A stretch of 64,000 bases of DNA from Rhynchonema sp. JSB1_4 (lineage: Eukaryota > Nematoda > Chromadorea > Monhysterida > Xyalidae), in contig JASAMV010001590.1 of the NCBI GenBank assembly GCA_030248065.1, positions 62,001-126,000 of the forward strand. Reading direction: 5' to 3'. This document shows positions 1-15,000 of the stretch, piece after piece (the first letter of the stretch is position 1; every line of letters begins with the position of its first letter). Under the pieces are notes generated by a model. It was not told the origin of the DNA. It saw nothing but the letters and a program-made list of their open reading frames with translations, and did no database searches. The translations under genes were made by a program, and so were the position numbers.

Positions 1-3000
1 AAATATCGACAAAGTCTGGTGCTACTAAATACTATCAGTGTAGAACATCAGCTGAACGGGATCGCTGGATTGAGTGGTAAGCATGATGATTTTCTCTTCA
101 GTCTTATTTAATTTGTGCGTGTTTTATTTCTCTTTTTTGTTGGTTCTAGCCGCGGATCCAACTAATTTGATTTTGATTTGATATGTTTGGATGTCAATGG
201 GAGAAATTATAACTGTCGATCTATTGTTTCCGGCCCACCAAATAATAAAGGATTGCAAATCCTTTATTTGCATGTATGACTGACATATTTATAATTGTTT
301 TTACAATGATCACCACAATAAGTGTTCTGTATGTCACTTTGATCCGGCAATTAGACCAACAGAAATGCTCACGCATGCAGTGTGACGTTTCCTGGCGTTT
401 TTTTATTTGACCCAGATCCTGGACCTATCTTTTATTGGCTGCTAATTTATCGTTATTTGCACATTACAGCGCAGTGCGTGACTGTTTAGTTCACGCGTTT
501 GGTTTTAGTTTTATGTATTTTCTACAACTTCTGGTTCTGAGACAATATTAAAGCTCTCGCTCCAACGTCAAAGCGTTCTCAAAGTCCAAAAAACAGCAGC
601 AGCAGTGCCGTTCTAAAAATATTCCAAAAATCAAAAATGAGCGCCTGATTTCGTTCACCGATAACTGACAGCGGTCACCTGTTCGGTTCCTGCTTGGAAT
701 ATTGACTTTTTTATGCCATTCACTCACTCATTTGTGTGTTTCTCGTCTTTTTATATCCCAAAAGGGGTCCATCCTGTCTAACACCTGGTGTTTGGTCCGG
801 TTGATGTTGTGATGCAGAAGGGCCTTCTGCCCTGTGAAAGGTTATAAATGTGCATTTGGCGCTTTTTATCTTGGGTACTAAAAGTTAAATGTGCCATTTC
901 TGGTTGCAAAAGCACCCATTAACTGCAATAGACCCGGCTTTTTATCGCATACTGAATCGCGTTCTGCATTGACGTGTTATTTGTCATTACCGAATTTTTC
1001 GTGTATATTGCTCTTTTTTTATTATTGTTTCATTTCAAGGACACAATAATCCTGGTCCCCTTTAACGTTACTCGGGTACCCGTGTTGTTTACATGTCCAG
1101 AACACACTCAAAGTGCTCGATAACAAATAAAGTCTATTGCCATCTGGTTAGTGCTTCCGTCCGCATGCGGAGAAGTGGTCCATCATGGATTTTGAGCCAA
1201 TTAACCTTTGTTATTTTGATGTTGGAAGGATTGCATTAGTCTTCTTTCAATCTTTATAATCAGTAGATCTGATCTAGCCAAAAACAGACTATCAGATGCG
1301 TACTAATCCTGGTACATGAATAATTCAGTTGGCTTGTGTGTTACAGATCCGCGTTTGCTCTAAAAATAGCCACAGGGACCTTTTACATTTCTGTGCTGCG
1401 GCTCTTGTCTGCTTGCTAAACAAGCTCCTAATCTTATTTGTCCGCTGGAATGGCACAGCCCTGCGCATTTTGGCTGTCATACGGTTAAGAGCATGAATCT
1501 ATCCGTTTATTAGGCCTAATGCCGTCAAACGTGGGCTGTTTTACTTTCCGCACCCAATTTCACTGTCTGACGGCCCAAAGGTGGGGCATGCGCTCTTTCG
1601 AACTAAAGCTGGCTTTTATCCCACTGAATAGCTTCTCTGGTGGGTGGCCCATTCAAATATAGAAAGGGCGTGCGATAATTAGCAGTGGATTTCCTTGGGT
1701 CCCCTTTTGTAGCACAGGACGGGTACACAAACATCAAGGACCAAACAAACCACACACACGCCAAGTCCCAGGCCCAAAAGGAGTTTTAAATCCCCCAGTT
1801 AAGTAATGTAAGCCCACTGTCATGCTAATTGTTATGCTAAATGCTTTCGTTTGAATGGTTTCTGAATAGTGCTTATATTTAGTATTCACCAAAGGTGTAC
1901 ACCTATAGACACGGAGTGGTACCGTGTGTAAGTGGTCAATTTTGTCAGACGTTAGTCCGACCACATAATGCTGTTTTACATTTCCATAGCGTAGGTACGG
2001 TGACACTGAACTCAGTAAAATTAGAAACTGGTCCAAAGATTCAAAATTTGGAATGGTCAGCGCGATTTGGTTTCATCATTCACTGGCTGCAAGTCTTTTG
2101 TTTTTCTTTCTCTTGTTTTTCGACTATCTCTGAGTTTTGGATGTGAATTTTGCTCTTTTCTGCTCGTTACTCAAAAACTGAAGCCATCTGTGGCTCACCA
2201 CAATATAGTCTTTTGGAAAGCGCGACATCTGCTGCAGAGAAAACAGGAAGGACAGAAATTTCGGTAACAACAAAAGTGGTTAGCATCTTGTGCACCAATC
2301 AGAAAAACAAAGTCAAAGCAGAGTTTTTAAGGCATGGTACATGTATATGTATAGTCCGTCCACCAGCTCATGGCACTTTGTGTTGCTGCTGGCTGGTTTG
2401 TTCCCTTCCTCCACGTTCTAATGAAAGAGAAATTGAGTGTGACCGATTTTGCAAAAAAACTAGAAAAATAACAAAATGTGTCGAAAAAGATTGAATTCGA
2501 TCAAATATAAAATTAAATTAAATTAAAATCGACAAAACACGCCGATTTCATAAAAACCACAATCTAGGAGCAAAATATTTTTTTTCGGAAACTCAATTTC
2601 TCTTTCATTAGAACGTGGAGGAAGGAAACAAGTTGGCCGGCAGCATCACAAAGTGACATGAGCTGATGGACGGACTATACAGTGTGTACCACGTAATGCC
2701 AACAATAGCACCCCCGAATAGTTCCCCACTGGGGGCTTATTCGGAAATTTCCAAATAAGCCCCCCAGGGCACTTATTTGGAATTCTCCGGTACATACATA
2801 CGTACTATGTCTCTGCTATCGCATTCATATCATTCCTGCATTCGATTAAAATTTTTGTTCTGTTTCTTTTCGGTACGGTCACCGCAAAAGTATACCTACC
2901 AGCTGCACTGTGCCCAAACACTCTGTTCTCTCCTGCCGAAGACAAAGAGGAAAACCCGTTTCCGGGCTTATACCACGAGCAACCCTGCTGAGATGAGATT

Positions 3001-6000
3001 TGCGTAAAACAAGCACGTGCACGATCGTTATTTTTCGACTTTACACACCTCTCGCTATTTTATGATCAACATTTTTGTATTTATTTTCTTTTCTTTCTTG
3101 CGTGCTACTCACGCCAAGATTTTATTACCCTTTTCACAGACTTTCAGTATTCTATTTACATGCGAATTATTTAATTTACATATTTCGTTTTATTTAATTT
3201 TAAGTGTGGAGCAGTCTGTTATCTGATTTCGTAGTGCGCATTCCGATGTTCTGGGGATTCCACTCACCTCATTTCGCTTCCTGTCTGAATTTGGTTGAAC
3301 ATTTTTTGCGACCCGTCGCATTTGTCTCGCTTATGGCTGTCACCCGTGGGCGTTGATATAGCACATCCTGCTTGGCTTTAGCTCGGGAAAGTCAGTTCCC
3401 AATTTTTTTACCACCCACCCACCTTCGCAGATGGTCAAACGGCTTTTTGTTAGCTCAGCTTTAGAGTTATTACATGGAACAGCTGGGCAGAAAAGTGGTT
3501 GCCTGTTTTTTTCAACAAGTGATTTGCTCAACCACTTAGCACAAAATAGAGACTGAGCTTGCCGTGTGTTTTCCGGAAGATATGCAGCAATGGGCTGAAG
3601 TAAAGCGGTACTTCAACCACGCTTGTGTGGGAATACAGTAACAGTAGCAGCTTGTATATTCGCTTCATCGCAAATGTTTTGCATTTGTACTTTTGAATGC
3701 CAACTCACCGAATATGCAAAAAAAATCTGTATGTTGCTCCAACAAAGCACCCAACGCAACCACAACAGTACAACTTTATATTTTTTCTGATCAGCATTGC
3801 CTTGGCTGGCCACCTGCACAGCTCAACATTACGTTATGCAATCTTTTGGCTGCTCTTGCGCGGAAAGTGAGCATGATCTTCATTTTTAGATGTGTTCGGC
3901 AGTTGCGTGTATTGCTTGAATGGCCTATCACCAAATGGATCAGTTTTGGATCGCGCCTGGGTGCAGAAACTAATGTCGGTTCTAGTCCCGGAACCTGAAC
4001 CGGGTTCCCTTCCACCGACCCCTACTTACATAGGTAACGTTTGTGTGCTGCTCATGCTGTGCGTTCACCCAACCACAGCCACCAGTCATCCACATTCTCA
4101 TGATTGGAAAATTCAAAAAATATAGAGACGCCAACAACACACTATTTTTGAATGCACATGTTGACCGAGTGTTACCTACGTTGTTTTGTTGGGTGATGAA
4201 ACCTACAGTATGGTGCGTTCGTCTCTTTTCACATTTCATGTTCAAATTTTTCGACTTTACTTGTCATGACAATGGTTTTTTGCGCACCTACGTATTTTAC
4301 GGATAGCCGCCTTCAGTTCATATCATTATCTTGTAATTATACGCTGATTTATAGGGCGCTTTGATAAATTCAAATTCAATCCAAATCGAGATAATGTGCA
4401 TAACGTCAGTTTTTTTCAAAAAAGATCAGATCTCCGCACAAGGAAAGGCATTTTAGCCCCTCATAATTTCTTATCAGAATAGTGCATTCACTTCCAAGAA
4501 TATATTATATTATCATTTTTCTTTTTTATAACATTTCATGGGGTCATGGAACCGAAGTGTCTTGAATTTTTACACTCAAAAAACGTTACGCTCCAAAGGC
4601 ATGAGTAATCATGTCTGAATGTGCGCGTGTTTGTGACATTACCGTGACGCATATACCCGGGCAATTATTTGACCGCTTATGTTGGTTTCATGTAAATTTT
4701 GATTGCAAAACGGTAACGGAGTTGCATGATGTGTTTACCACCTTTTACATGTGTTTGTGCGCAACCGCATGATTCAAAACAGGCTGCTTGAGCTGCTGAA
4801 TGATGTTTTCTGGGTACTGTGGTTAAAATTTGGTTTTTTTTGTAATATCCGTGCTTAAAATCTTGTTTTTCAAAGAACGGCGTGTCATAAGCGCAACTGA
4901 AAACTTCGGCAAAACATGTTTTCTCAGCCGGCGAGCACAATTTAGTGGGCTATCAATTATTTTGTCCGTACTAATGTCAGTTACGTAGCAAAACTTGATG
5001 CCTGGAAGTGCAATGAGGTTTTTTATGTTCTCGACGGGGTTCGAAGCTGTTCCTGCTTGCGAAACGTAATTGTTTTTGCTCATTTTTTGCATTTTTTCTA
5101 ACCTTGTTCCGGCTAAGTTTTTGATTGATCATCTGTTACAGTGGAACCTAGCCGATGAAAGAATTTCCCGTGTCAGAAAAAGGACATTTCTTTCGTCTGA
5201 CAGAAATCCAAACGCAACTGACATCACCGACTAATTATTCTGGTTATTCAACTGCGTTATTCCTAAAAACCGCTGGAAAAATCTTTCGGCTCTCGAACAT
5301 CAAAGTAAATCTGAGGAGCGCTTGTTTTCTCATGGATTTTTATCTCAGCCGCTTCGGGCCTTTTTGGTTACGCCATTTATTTTAGTACGGGTTGATTATT
5401 TTCCTCTTCATGAAATCATATTCCCCTTTCGCAATGTAAATATTGCGATAACTTTAATGTCGCAATAAATTTCGAAAGTGTAATTATTTCTTTTTATTTT
5501 TTTAAAATTTCATCACTTCCAGCAAAAATTATAATAAAATACGTCATATTAAGGAACTCCGGTAGCGTTGTGTTTCTAACGTGTGGGTGGAGTGCGCACT
5601 TTTGTTCGTTAAACTTTACCAAATTCTGTGCGCGTGTGTGTGGCTTCGGCCCACATTTGCCGAATTCACAGGTGTGTTGTGCTGCGTGTTGGTAACGCCC
5701 CCTGCGCATTGTTTATGCAACTTTTCGAAAGTGTAAGTGGGGTACCTCTTTTTGTTTCAATGATGTGTCTGCAATCATTTAAAAACGTCAGTAAAATTTG
5801 ACCACACAACACAAGGCACAGCAACAAAAGGTAACTTTTCCGCAAGTTCACGTTAAACACTCAGCAACAATCTTCACCATAAAATAGGTAAATCGATTAG
5901 ATAAAACGGGTATTGTACGGTTGTTTATTCTGGGGTAATAAATGTTCCCCCCGATAACACCACTACTCCACAAGCAAAGTGTGCACTTTATTTTACCTAT

Positions 6001-9000
6001 ATTTTATACCTATATCAAAATAAAGTTGATCTTGTGTTGCTCTCTGCTCTGGTTTTAGAACACGGAAATTTGAAGTAACACAGTTTATGTGCAATTTTGC
6101 ATTTTCCCAAACGCATTTTTTATGTTTTACCCAATTTCAGCGCGCACGCGCTCCGAAAAATTAATCTGTAATAATTTTTAATGTTGTACATGCCGGGGTT
6201 GCTATCCGAAAGTTTGGTTACTGTTGTTCACCTTTTGTGGGCTAACATCGGTGCATCGATTAAAGTTCAGTATCAAATTCGAATTTCCAATTCAAGATTC
6301 TGTATCTACAACTAATTTTTCGATATTTTACCTGAGTTTTACCACTTTAGCGCTGTGAATAAGTGAGGCACTTCAGCAACCTTTCGAAATGTAATTCGTT
6401 ATGTACAGATTCAGGCCATTCAGGATTTCGCGGAAAGGTTAAGTGACTAAAATAAAATGCCCTCAGGCGGGATCGGGGGTAATGTATGTAGTTGGTAATT
6501 TCATATTTTTATTTGTTTTGTCGCTTCACGCACATCAGCCCGGTGTTTCTGGTTCTAGGATTTGCAATATTTATGAGGTACAGAAATAAAACTCCAACGT
6601 TAATCGCAGCTTCTAGTCATGAGCATGCCCCTAAAACATTCTGTGTCGTTTTGTGTACCTACTATTCATCACAGCCTCTTCACATGGACACGCAAGGTGT
6701 AGAATATTCAATTTCATATTCTTTTATTTATTTGCTGTCAATTCTGCATGTGCTTTTCCCCCATGCCCAAAAGCATGGGAATCACAAAGCACACGGTCTC
6801 TCTATTGATAGAAGGAAATAAATTTCCTTGTCTGGATATTTTTAGCGTGTTTTTGTGCCTCAAACTATGCGCCGTTTGTCATTTACCTCCTCCCCTTATT
6901 TATCATGCATACAAAACTGCAATATTCCCGTTGTTTTGTCTGTCGGCTTCCGCTGTGCTCTCGGGCAATGTTTTTGATGCGCGCCCTTTGTTTATAAACT
7001 GTGTGTACCAAAAATAGAATGGAAATGTGATGTTGCTCTGTTTGTTTTTTATTTAATATTATGCATAAAAACAATACGTGAAGGCTTTTTTCGCGATTTA
7101 CCTCACTGCGCTTTTCCAAGGCCAAATCCCTTCTCTCTGTGACTAAAAATAGGACTCCCATCTGCTACGAATATGCTCAATTCGGGGGGCCGCGTCCTCT
7201 TGAATTTAATGCAAGTTGACTCTTATGTCAATAATTCGATTAAATTTCCTCGAAAAAATCCAGAATAATTTTATTTTATTATTTTCATTGCAGTCTGCAA
7301 CGCACGATGTGTCCAAATCGTGATGAGCAGCGTCGGACCGAGAATTCGTTACAAATCTGGATCCTCGAAGCCAAAGGTGTCCCTCAGAAACGGCGGTATT
7401 TCTGCGAGCTGTGTTTTGACAAAGTGCTTTATGGTCGAACCAGTGCGAAACCGAAGACCGATCTGTGCTTCTGGGGCGAACAGTTTGAGTTCAAGTGAGT
7501 TTGGTCTGGAGGGTGTGAAATATTTTCTTGACTTGATGTTCTCAATTTCATCTGAAAGTGGATGAAAACGGAAAATTTTTTTGTCCGTTGCACTCCGTTT
7601 CCGCAGTCGTGCTCTGCACCAGAGCATGCGCCGTGCCGATGCATCAGGTGGCCAGGTGACCCTGCACAAACCACGAAGATCCACTTATTTGATTTATTTA
7701 TAATTCTTGCAGCCATCTGAAAAAAGTGGACGTGATTTGCATCAATTTGTATCGTGAAGCTGACAAACGAAAGAAGAAAGATCGGTGCACGCTGATTGGC
7801 TACATTGAGATACCGGTGGACCAATTGAAGTCGAGGGTGCCCGTCGAGAGATGGTTGGTTGTCTCACTTATAAACGTGCACATTTCTTTGCTTTTTATCT
7901 TTGACATGTTTATACAATTGGGTGCTGGATCAGTTTATCGTTACTGCAAATGCACCAGTGGATCAAGTAATCCCAATCGCACCGGGTAAATCAGCTCGTG
8001 CAAGAGCCCAGTTTGTCAGTGGTAGTGCTGCACACTGGTGCACCAGGGCATCATCAGCTCCATGCCACCCAATGACCACCCATTTCGCCATCCACAGGTA
8101 CCAAGTGCACAGCGGTGGTGCCGATAAGCCATCGGGTGTGGCCTCGTGGGCCAGTCGCTCGTCAGGCCAACAGGACACCGCCTCCATCAGAGTCAAGGCT
8201 CGATACCAATCCGTTGACGTGCTGCCATTGAGACTCTATAACAAATTGTTGCACCACGTCGAGCAGAACTACCTCGCCATTTGCAATGCGGTCGAACCGG
8301 CACTTACTGGTCGGTGGTACTTGGGTACAGTTCACCCACTTTATAGTGACCGTCAGTCTGGCCCACCCCCAATTTGCCGACGGGTTCATTGATCATGTCA
8401 CTATAATTTATGAAGCATTTTCTGATACGGCCCGTTTTTTACGTGGTCCGGCTTTGCTTCCACGAAATATACCGTCCGTGAGCCGGTGTGAAACGTCAAC
8501 TATATTCTGGCCAAATGATGTTTCAGCTCGAGCCAAAGAGGACTTTGTGACCGGTCTGATCCGCGTGCTGCACAAGCGAAATGTCGCCAAAGATTTACTC
8601 TGTGATCTGGTGATGGCTGAAGTCGCCACATTAGGTTTGACTGTTTTTTGTGTTTATCACAAAATAATGCAATTTTTTACACAACAACATTTTCCAGAAA
8701 ACGACAACCTAATGTTTCGCGGCAATTCGTTGGCGACCAAAGCTATGGAAGCATATCAGAAGCTCGTCGCTGACCATTATCTCCAGGAAACATTGGGTGA
8801 TTTCGTGCGCGCACTGTTGGAAACGGATGAGGATTGCGAGGTTCGTGTTTGTTTGGATGCGCTTATTCCGCGTTAACTGCAATTAAAGAGAATTATATTT
8901 GTTTTCCATTTCAAGGTCGATCCGTTGAAGCTGACGGAGCTGCGTCACTTGGAGACACATCGCAAACATCTGATGTTTCAAGTGGAGGCTGCTTGGGGCA

Positions 9001-12000
9001 AGATTGTCAATTCGGTTGGCATTCTGATTTTATTAAATTTGTTTGAAAAATCACACAAAAGTTGTGTTAAGAACTAAACAATTCCTTCAGGTTCACGCAT
9101 TCCCATCCGAACTTCGCTCAGTATTCTCTGAAATGCGTCAACGCTTGGCGACCGCTGGCAGGGTGGAACTAGCTGACACGCTCACCTCTGCGTCAATATT
9201 CCTGCGATTTCTCTGCCCGGCCATTTTGAGGTTTTTTAACGTTTAATGTTTGAGCATGATGTGACTTCACTCAGAACTTATGAATGCGTGACGTGTAAAT
9301 GCAGTTTCGAGGCCATTAAGTCGCTTGTATCAAACTTGTTAAAGAACACACCCGATTGGAAGCTGGGCTCCGTCACTTCTTGAAAATCCGAATTACTTTG
9401 AAATTAACTTCGTCCAGCCTAAAACGTGTCGCACAACAGAGATGACGTTAGCGGATACTTGGGTCCGATACTGTCTCCAATTTCGGTACTTGAGAAATGT
9501 GCGGGGGAATGATAACGAAACCTATAGAATGACAAGAATCCCTCCATGGTACCTAATGTTTCACCACACTTTCAGCCCGTCCCTATTCAACCTGTGCACC
9601 GAGTATCCATCGGACAAAGCTGCGCGCAATCTCACCCTTATCGCCAAAACACTGCAAACGCTGGCCAATTTCAGTCGATTCAGTGGCAAGGAGCATTACA
9701 TGGAGTTTATGAATCAATTTGTTGAACATGAACTGGGCAACATGAAACAGTTCCTGTCGGAAATATCGGTGCGTGTGGGGGAGGAGGTTCATGTTATGGC
9801 GAGGCACTGGATTTAGCTTTTGCGTGGTTTTGGATTTCTTTCTCTGACTGAAGCTGCTGTGCTTTTGACCGTTGTCTGGGTATCAACCGTGCCGGATTCC
9901 AAATCAGCTGTTCTGATCATTCAAGCAAAGTGATGGCACTGTTTATCTGTCCGTAAGTTAGCTCGCATAACGTGTAACCGTCACAACACACCACCTCGAA
10001 TGTACAGTCCACAATGATTACGTGGTGTTGTCTCTATTCCAAAGCACCCGCCAACTTCAAACTCGCATTTCCATTACACATTCCTCTTCAGACGCCAATG
10101 TCGCCCAACCACCCGCGTCGTTCCATTTACGCGACCACCATTGACAGCACCGTGCCCATCGATCTCGGTCGTGAGCTGGCGGTGCTGCATGATTATTTGG
10201 ATGATTCACTCACGGCAGTGGCACCCAGCAAGCTGACGCCGCTCAGACAGATTGTCTCCATGTTGAATACTGCCAGGTGCATTTATAGCGATGATGAGTT
10301 TCTCTTTATTCTTATTCAATTTGTTTGTTGTGCCTGTGCCGCAATCAATATTCCAGAGTCGGCCAGTTACATTTTTGAATCAATAACAGAAAGCTGCAAT
10401 TCCAGAGATGACCCGGAAGCAGCCGTCGATCTGCTGGTCTCAACGCCGGACGCCCTGTCAAAGTCGCACCAACCACCAGTCACGCCTTTGAAACTCAGGC
10501 GCGAACAAAATGGCAGCAAACCGACGCAGATCACCAATGGAGAGCAGCGAAACAGCACAATTATCCAGGTTCGTGTTGTCAAGACAGATAGCTAATTTTG
10601 GTTACCGAAAATTTTTGAAACAAAGAGAAATTCTGAGTTTTATTTCGAAATTTCGGCTTTGAAAATTTGAAAAGGTCATAAATTATATATTTTCACCAAA
10701 CTCCAGGTCTCGTCGCCGACGTCCGACTACGAGAACAACGACCTAACACCCAGCGACGGTCAGGCACCACGGTTCACAGCGTTGGTCGACTCTCGGCTCA
10801 GACGTGGACCTGTGCCCGGTCTGGACCAGGAGTTCACGTTGGATGAGAATTTGAGGGTGCGAAATCGGGGTCTGGACGCGCAAAGCAGTCGTGCCGCCAG
10901 GGGCAATACAAGAGTCATGCAGGTACTTTCTGTTCTTGAGAATTTTGTGGAATCAGATTAATGTGAATCTAGGCGATTGAATCGAGTCTGTATTGAACAT
11001 GTTACCTTTGTTGGTTGTGACTGCGACCAAAACAAACGGAAACGTTGTTTCTTTGTTCGGAAACGACTTCAACGTTTGTCAAAGCAGTGTGAATCACGAA
11101 AAAGGTCACGCAACCAAGACAGATCAATTCACTGAGTATTGTAGTGGCCAAAGTACCTATAGCTGGCTAATGTTTCACACCCCATTCACATGTGCACAGG
11201 TGTCAGCAGCAGACGCCATGTCCGGTCGCGTTCCGCTGTCGTTCGCCGACGACCAATCGCGTCGTGATAGTCACCCTACCGTAACCCGACCACTCGACGT
11301 GTCAACCGAAGACGACGAGTTGAATTTTGAATCTCCCGCCCACCGACCTGTAGCCAATCAGCTGTCAGCATCCGTGATCAACAACCAATCACAGCCGCCG
11401 AGGTCGATTCTCTCACGCACCAAATCCGGTGGTGATAAATTGATACAAAAGAACGGTGCAACATCAAGTGGATATCATAGCAGTCAGAGCAGTGCTTCGA
11501 ACAGCTCGAGCCCGGTGGAAAGACAGGTTGGATGAGGTTGCGAATGATAAGTTTTGAAAGACGAACTTGAGGAAAGGGCAGGGTTGTTTCAAAAAAAAAA
11601 GTGGTTAATTAAAAAATTTTTTTTTAAAAAAAAAATTTTTTTTTTTGAAACTCAGATTTTGCTTTTTTTTTTAATAAAAAAAAGTTGCCCAAAAAGGGCT
11701 GAAATGTCCAAAAATGGCCTTTTTCGAGGCCAAAAATTGGCACTTTTTTCCTGTGGACGGGACAATTTTTCCAAAATCGCGCCTGCGGCGCCCTGTATTG
11801 TCCCCAAATCCGTACAGGGATGCGCGGGGCTGGTCTTTTATAGTGATGTGGCACCGATAATGTACTACTGCATGCTACTACACAACATAGGTCTGGTGCA
11901 AAACCGGGCGCGCAAAGTCGATCTGACACGCAAGATTTGGGCTGTAATCGATATTTTGATGGTCGTATGTCAGATATACGGCATTAGATGCATTAAAATA

Positions 12001-15000
12001 CGTTGTACGGCATGCTACAATACATTAGAGTAACATCGTTAGTCAACATCAACCTCAGACTGGTAGAAGACCATAGAATCTGCACAATACTACCGGGTGT
12101 CACCGCACAAGTTGGGTCTCAGGCGAAAATTTTTCAATTTTTGAAAAATATGTTGGATCGATTTCATTTGTCCTGAAACGTCGTTTGCAACACTTTTTCT
12201 AATAAAAAAAATTTTCGTAAAAAAAAAAATCAAAAAAAAAATTTTTTTTTTTTAAAAAAAAAGCTCGTTAATAAAAAAAATTTTTTTTTCAACCCTGGGA
12301 AAGGGTGTTGGGTACCTGTGACCACAAGTCTGGTGCACTGGCATTGACGATGGTGCGCGGCCAATTCACAAAAGTTGGTAGCAATGGACATGCAAAATGC
12401 ATGATGTGCAAATTTCCGTTACAGCGTTGTTTCCCTGAAGTGGTGACCAACACTTCCATAGATCCCAATTCTACCGTTAATATCCTATCAGCAGCTCAAC
12501 TACTCTATTGCCATGAACGTTTTTGTGTCCGAAATTGTCGGAGGCCAATGATGTCAAAGATGGTACACCGCGTTTTAACATACAACAACCTTGCCATCTT
12601 GATAACCTGAATCATTTCAGCCCGCGACCACCACCAAATCGCAGCCGGCCGCAGACAAGCACCCACTGGCAATCTCCAACCCATTGTACAGTTCCATAGC
12701 AATCGGTCCCGGTCTGAGTCCGAAACTCACTCAGTCGCAGGCCGCGAACGCAAGTAATGCGCTGAGTCGACAACGTGCTGTTTTTCAGTCACTACCTGAC
12801 GTGCAACAGGCGGTTGTAAATGAACTGCGGGAATTGAGTATTCAGGTATTGAGTATTCACTTTGACACTCAGACTTTTAGGCCACGTTTGAGATTTGCCG
12901 ATTGCAAGAATTACAAGCTACACTTAGCTCCGATTTTCGATATTACTGCAATCAAATCAGTCACCACTAGGCATGATTACGGTGTAGCCTATTGATAGTG
13001 ACGTGATCGCTAGATTTTCGGTCACTGTAAATTACTCACCAGGATGGAAATTCGTTAGCACGCTGCCATTTACTATGTTCTATTTTACATAACTCCGAAT
13101 GACACATTCTGAACGTTCGTTTTCCAGAAACCATCGCCCACCGGTGTTGCCCCTCACGCAACGCTGACGCCCGACAGTTCGTTTGAGTCCTCGCGTGATG
13201 ATGAGGCTGGTTCGCCACCCACAAGTGCTGAAATGGAGAGATCGTGGTGAGTATTTGTGCTGATTTTTTGGAATAGTTTTGCCATTTTTTCGACAATTTA
13301 GATTAAGTTTAATTTCATTTAGCTTCAACCCAATCTATTTCCTTCAGGTATAATTCGCACACGCGACGACCCACGCCCGGTGATGGCCTGAGTACGTCGA
13401 TGACTCCCGGCACCCTGCAAGGCCTACTAACCACCGCACCGGCACCGAGCAGTTCGAGTTCCAGTACCAGTTCCGGTTCCAGCACCGGATCCGCACACCG
13501 CCAGCTGCCGCGGACCAATCCCAGATACGCGGTGCACCGCGGACAACTGCAAGTCGTTCAAGGTATGCTTATTCAAATATTGTGCACTACTGTAATCAGT
13601 ATTATGACACAATCACCTGATGTTTCACACAAAAGCACATCATAACCACACTTGCGCATAAGCTTATTGCAAACCGTATTGTTGTTGCAGCTTGCGTTTT
13701 GTCGTTGTTCACATTGATTAACATTCTCAAAACTGTTGTGGAGTGTTGTTGTTGTGATGTTGTTGTTCTTATAATTATTGTTGTTTCTCACAAACACGGA
13801 ATCGTCCACATAACCTCTGTGACAGTAGTTCTTCGATATTTAGCTGCATGCAAGTCTAAATGAGTTGGCAGAGTGCGAGTGTCTGATGTATGTACAACAC
13901 AATCACAATGCACAACAGTTTCGAGAATGCCGATCTGCTTGTCACATCACACCCACGACGCGAGTGTCTATGCATACCCAGGTGCCCAGCAACAGCAACA
14001 ACAATCCATCTCAACACCGAATCACAAACCGACTTTGCAACGTTCCAACGCGTTCCATCGTTCACTCGATCAGTCAACTGCCTTGACTCGGGGTGACCCG
14101 ATTACGGTAGCTCGCAGTCACATTGTCAACGTTCCCGTTATCCATCCGGCCACCCCTACCGGTCGCATGGCCATTCCACCCGGTGGACTAATGCGACGCA
14201 CAAACACTTGTGATGTGATCACTCGCACAAATGTCGGCACCAGACAGCACAACACAAACACTGCTACTGACGATGCACAACTGAAACATTTTGGTTGGTG
14301 TTGTTGTTGTTGTTCGTTGTATATCTACATGTGCTTGTGCGTTGTGCTTGCTATATAGATAATCCGTGCACAAGACTTTAATCTCGCAATACCACTATCA
14401 CGCGGCTAACACGTGCTGAGCACTAATCACCGCTGTTAAAAAGATTTGGTAGTATCAAACTGCACAATAGAGTGTTATTTTCAAAAATACACTGAATTTC
14501 TACTTTTGTGCACTGAAGGTCAACCCGGCTCCACACCCTACCATCGACACAATCTGTCGCGTCGCGCAACGGCCGACAGTCAACGGGACCGGGCCGAGAA
14601 CGGGATTTCCGGATCGAAAGCGGAACAGGTACTGGCACCGGCCTACAGCGCCAGCAATTTGGAGGCAAGACTGGCCGAAACGGAGCGACGGCTGAAAGAG
14701 GCCGAACAACGGGAACGGGAGTGGAAGCAGAGGTTGGAAATTCGGTTTCGATAAGTTTTTACGCCGAGTAAATAACCGAAACGAATCACAATCAGCACAA
14801 AACTTGTTGTTCCAGACTTGAAGACGAGCTGCGTCGTGAGGCTCGGCCGCCGAAATGGCAGGACCAAATCAAACCTGTGATGGAACGGCTGCAACAGCTC
14901 GAACAGGAAATGAAACATCAGCAGTTGAGCACGAGACAAAAAGATCAGGTGGGACAAATTTACTGCTTCTTATTAATTTATAATTTTGTTTGTTATTCAC

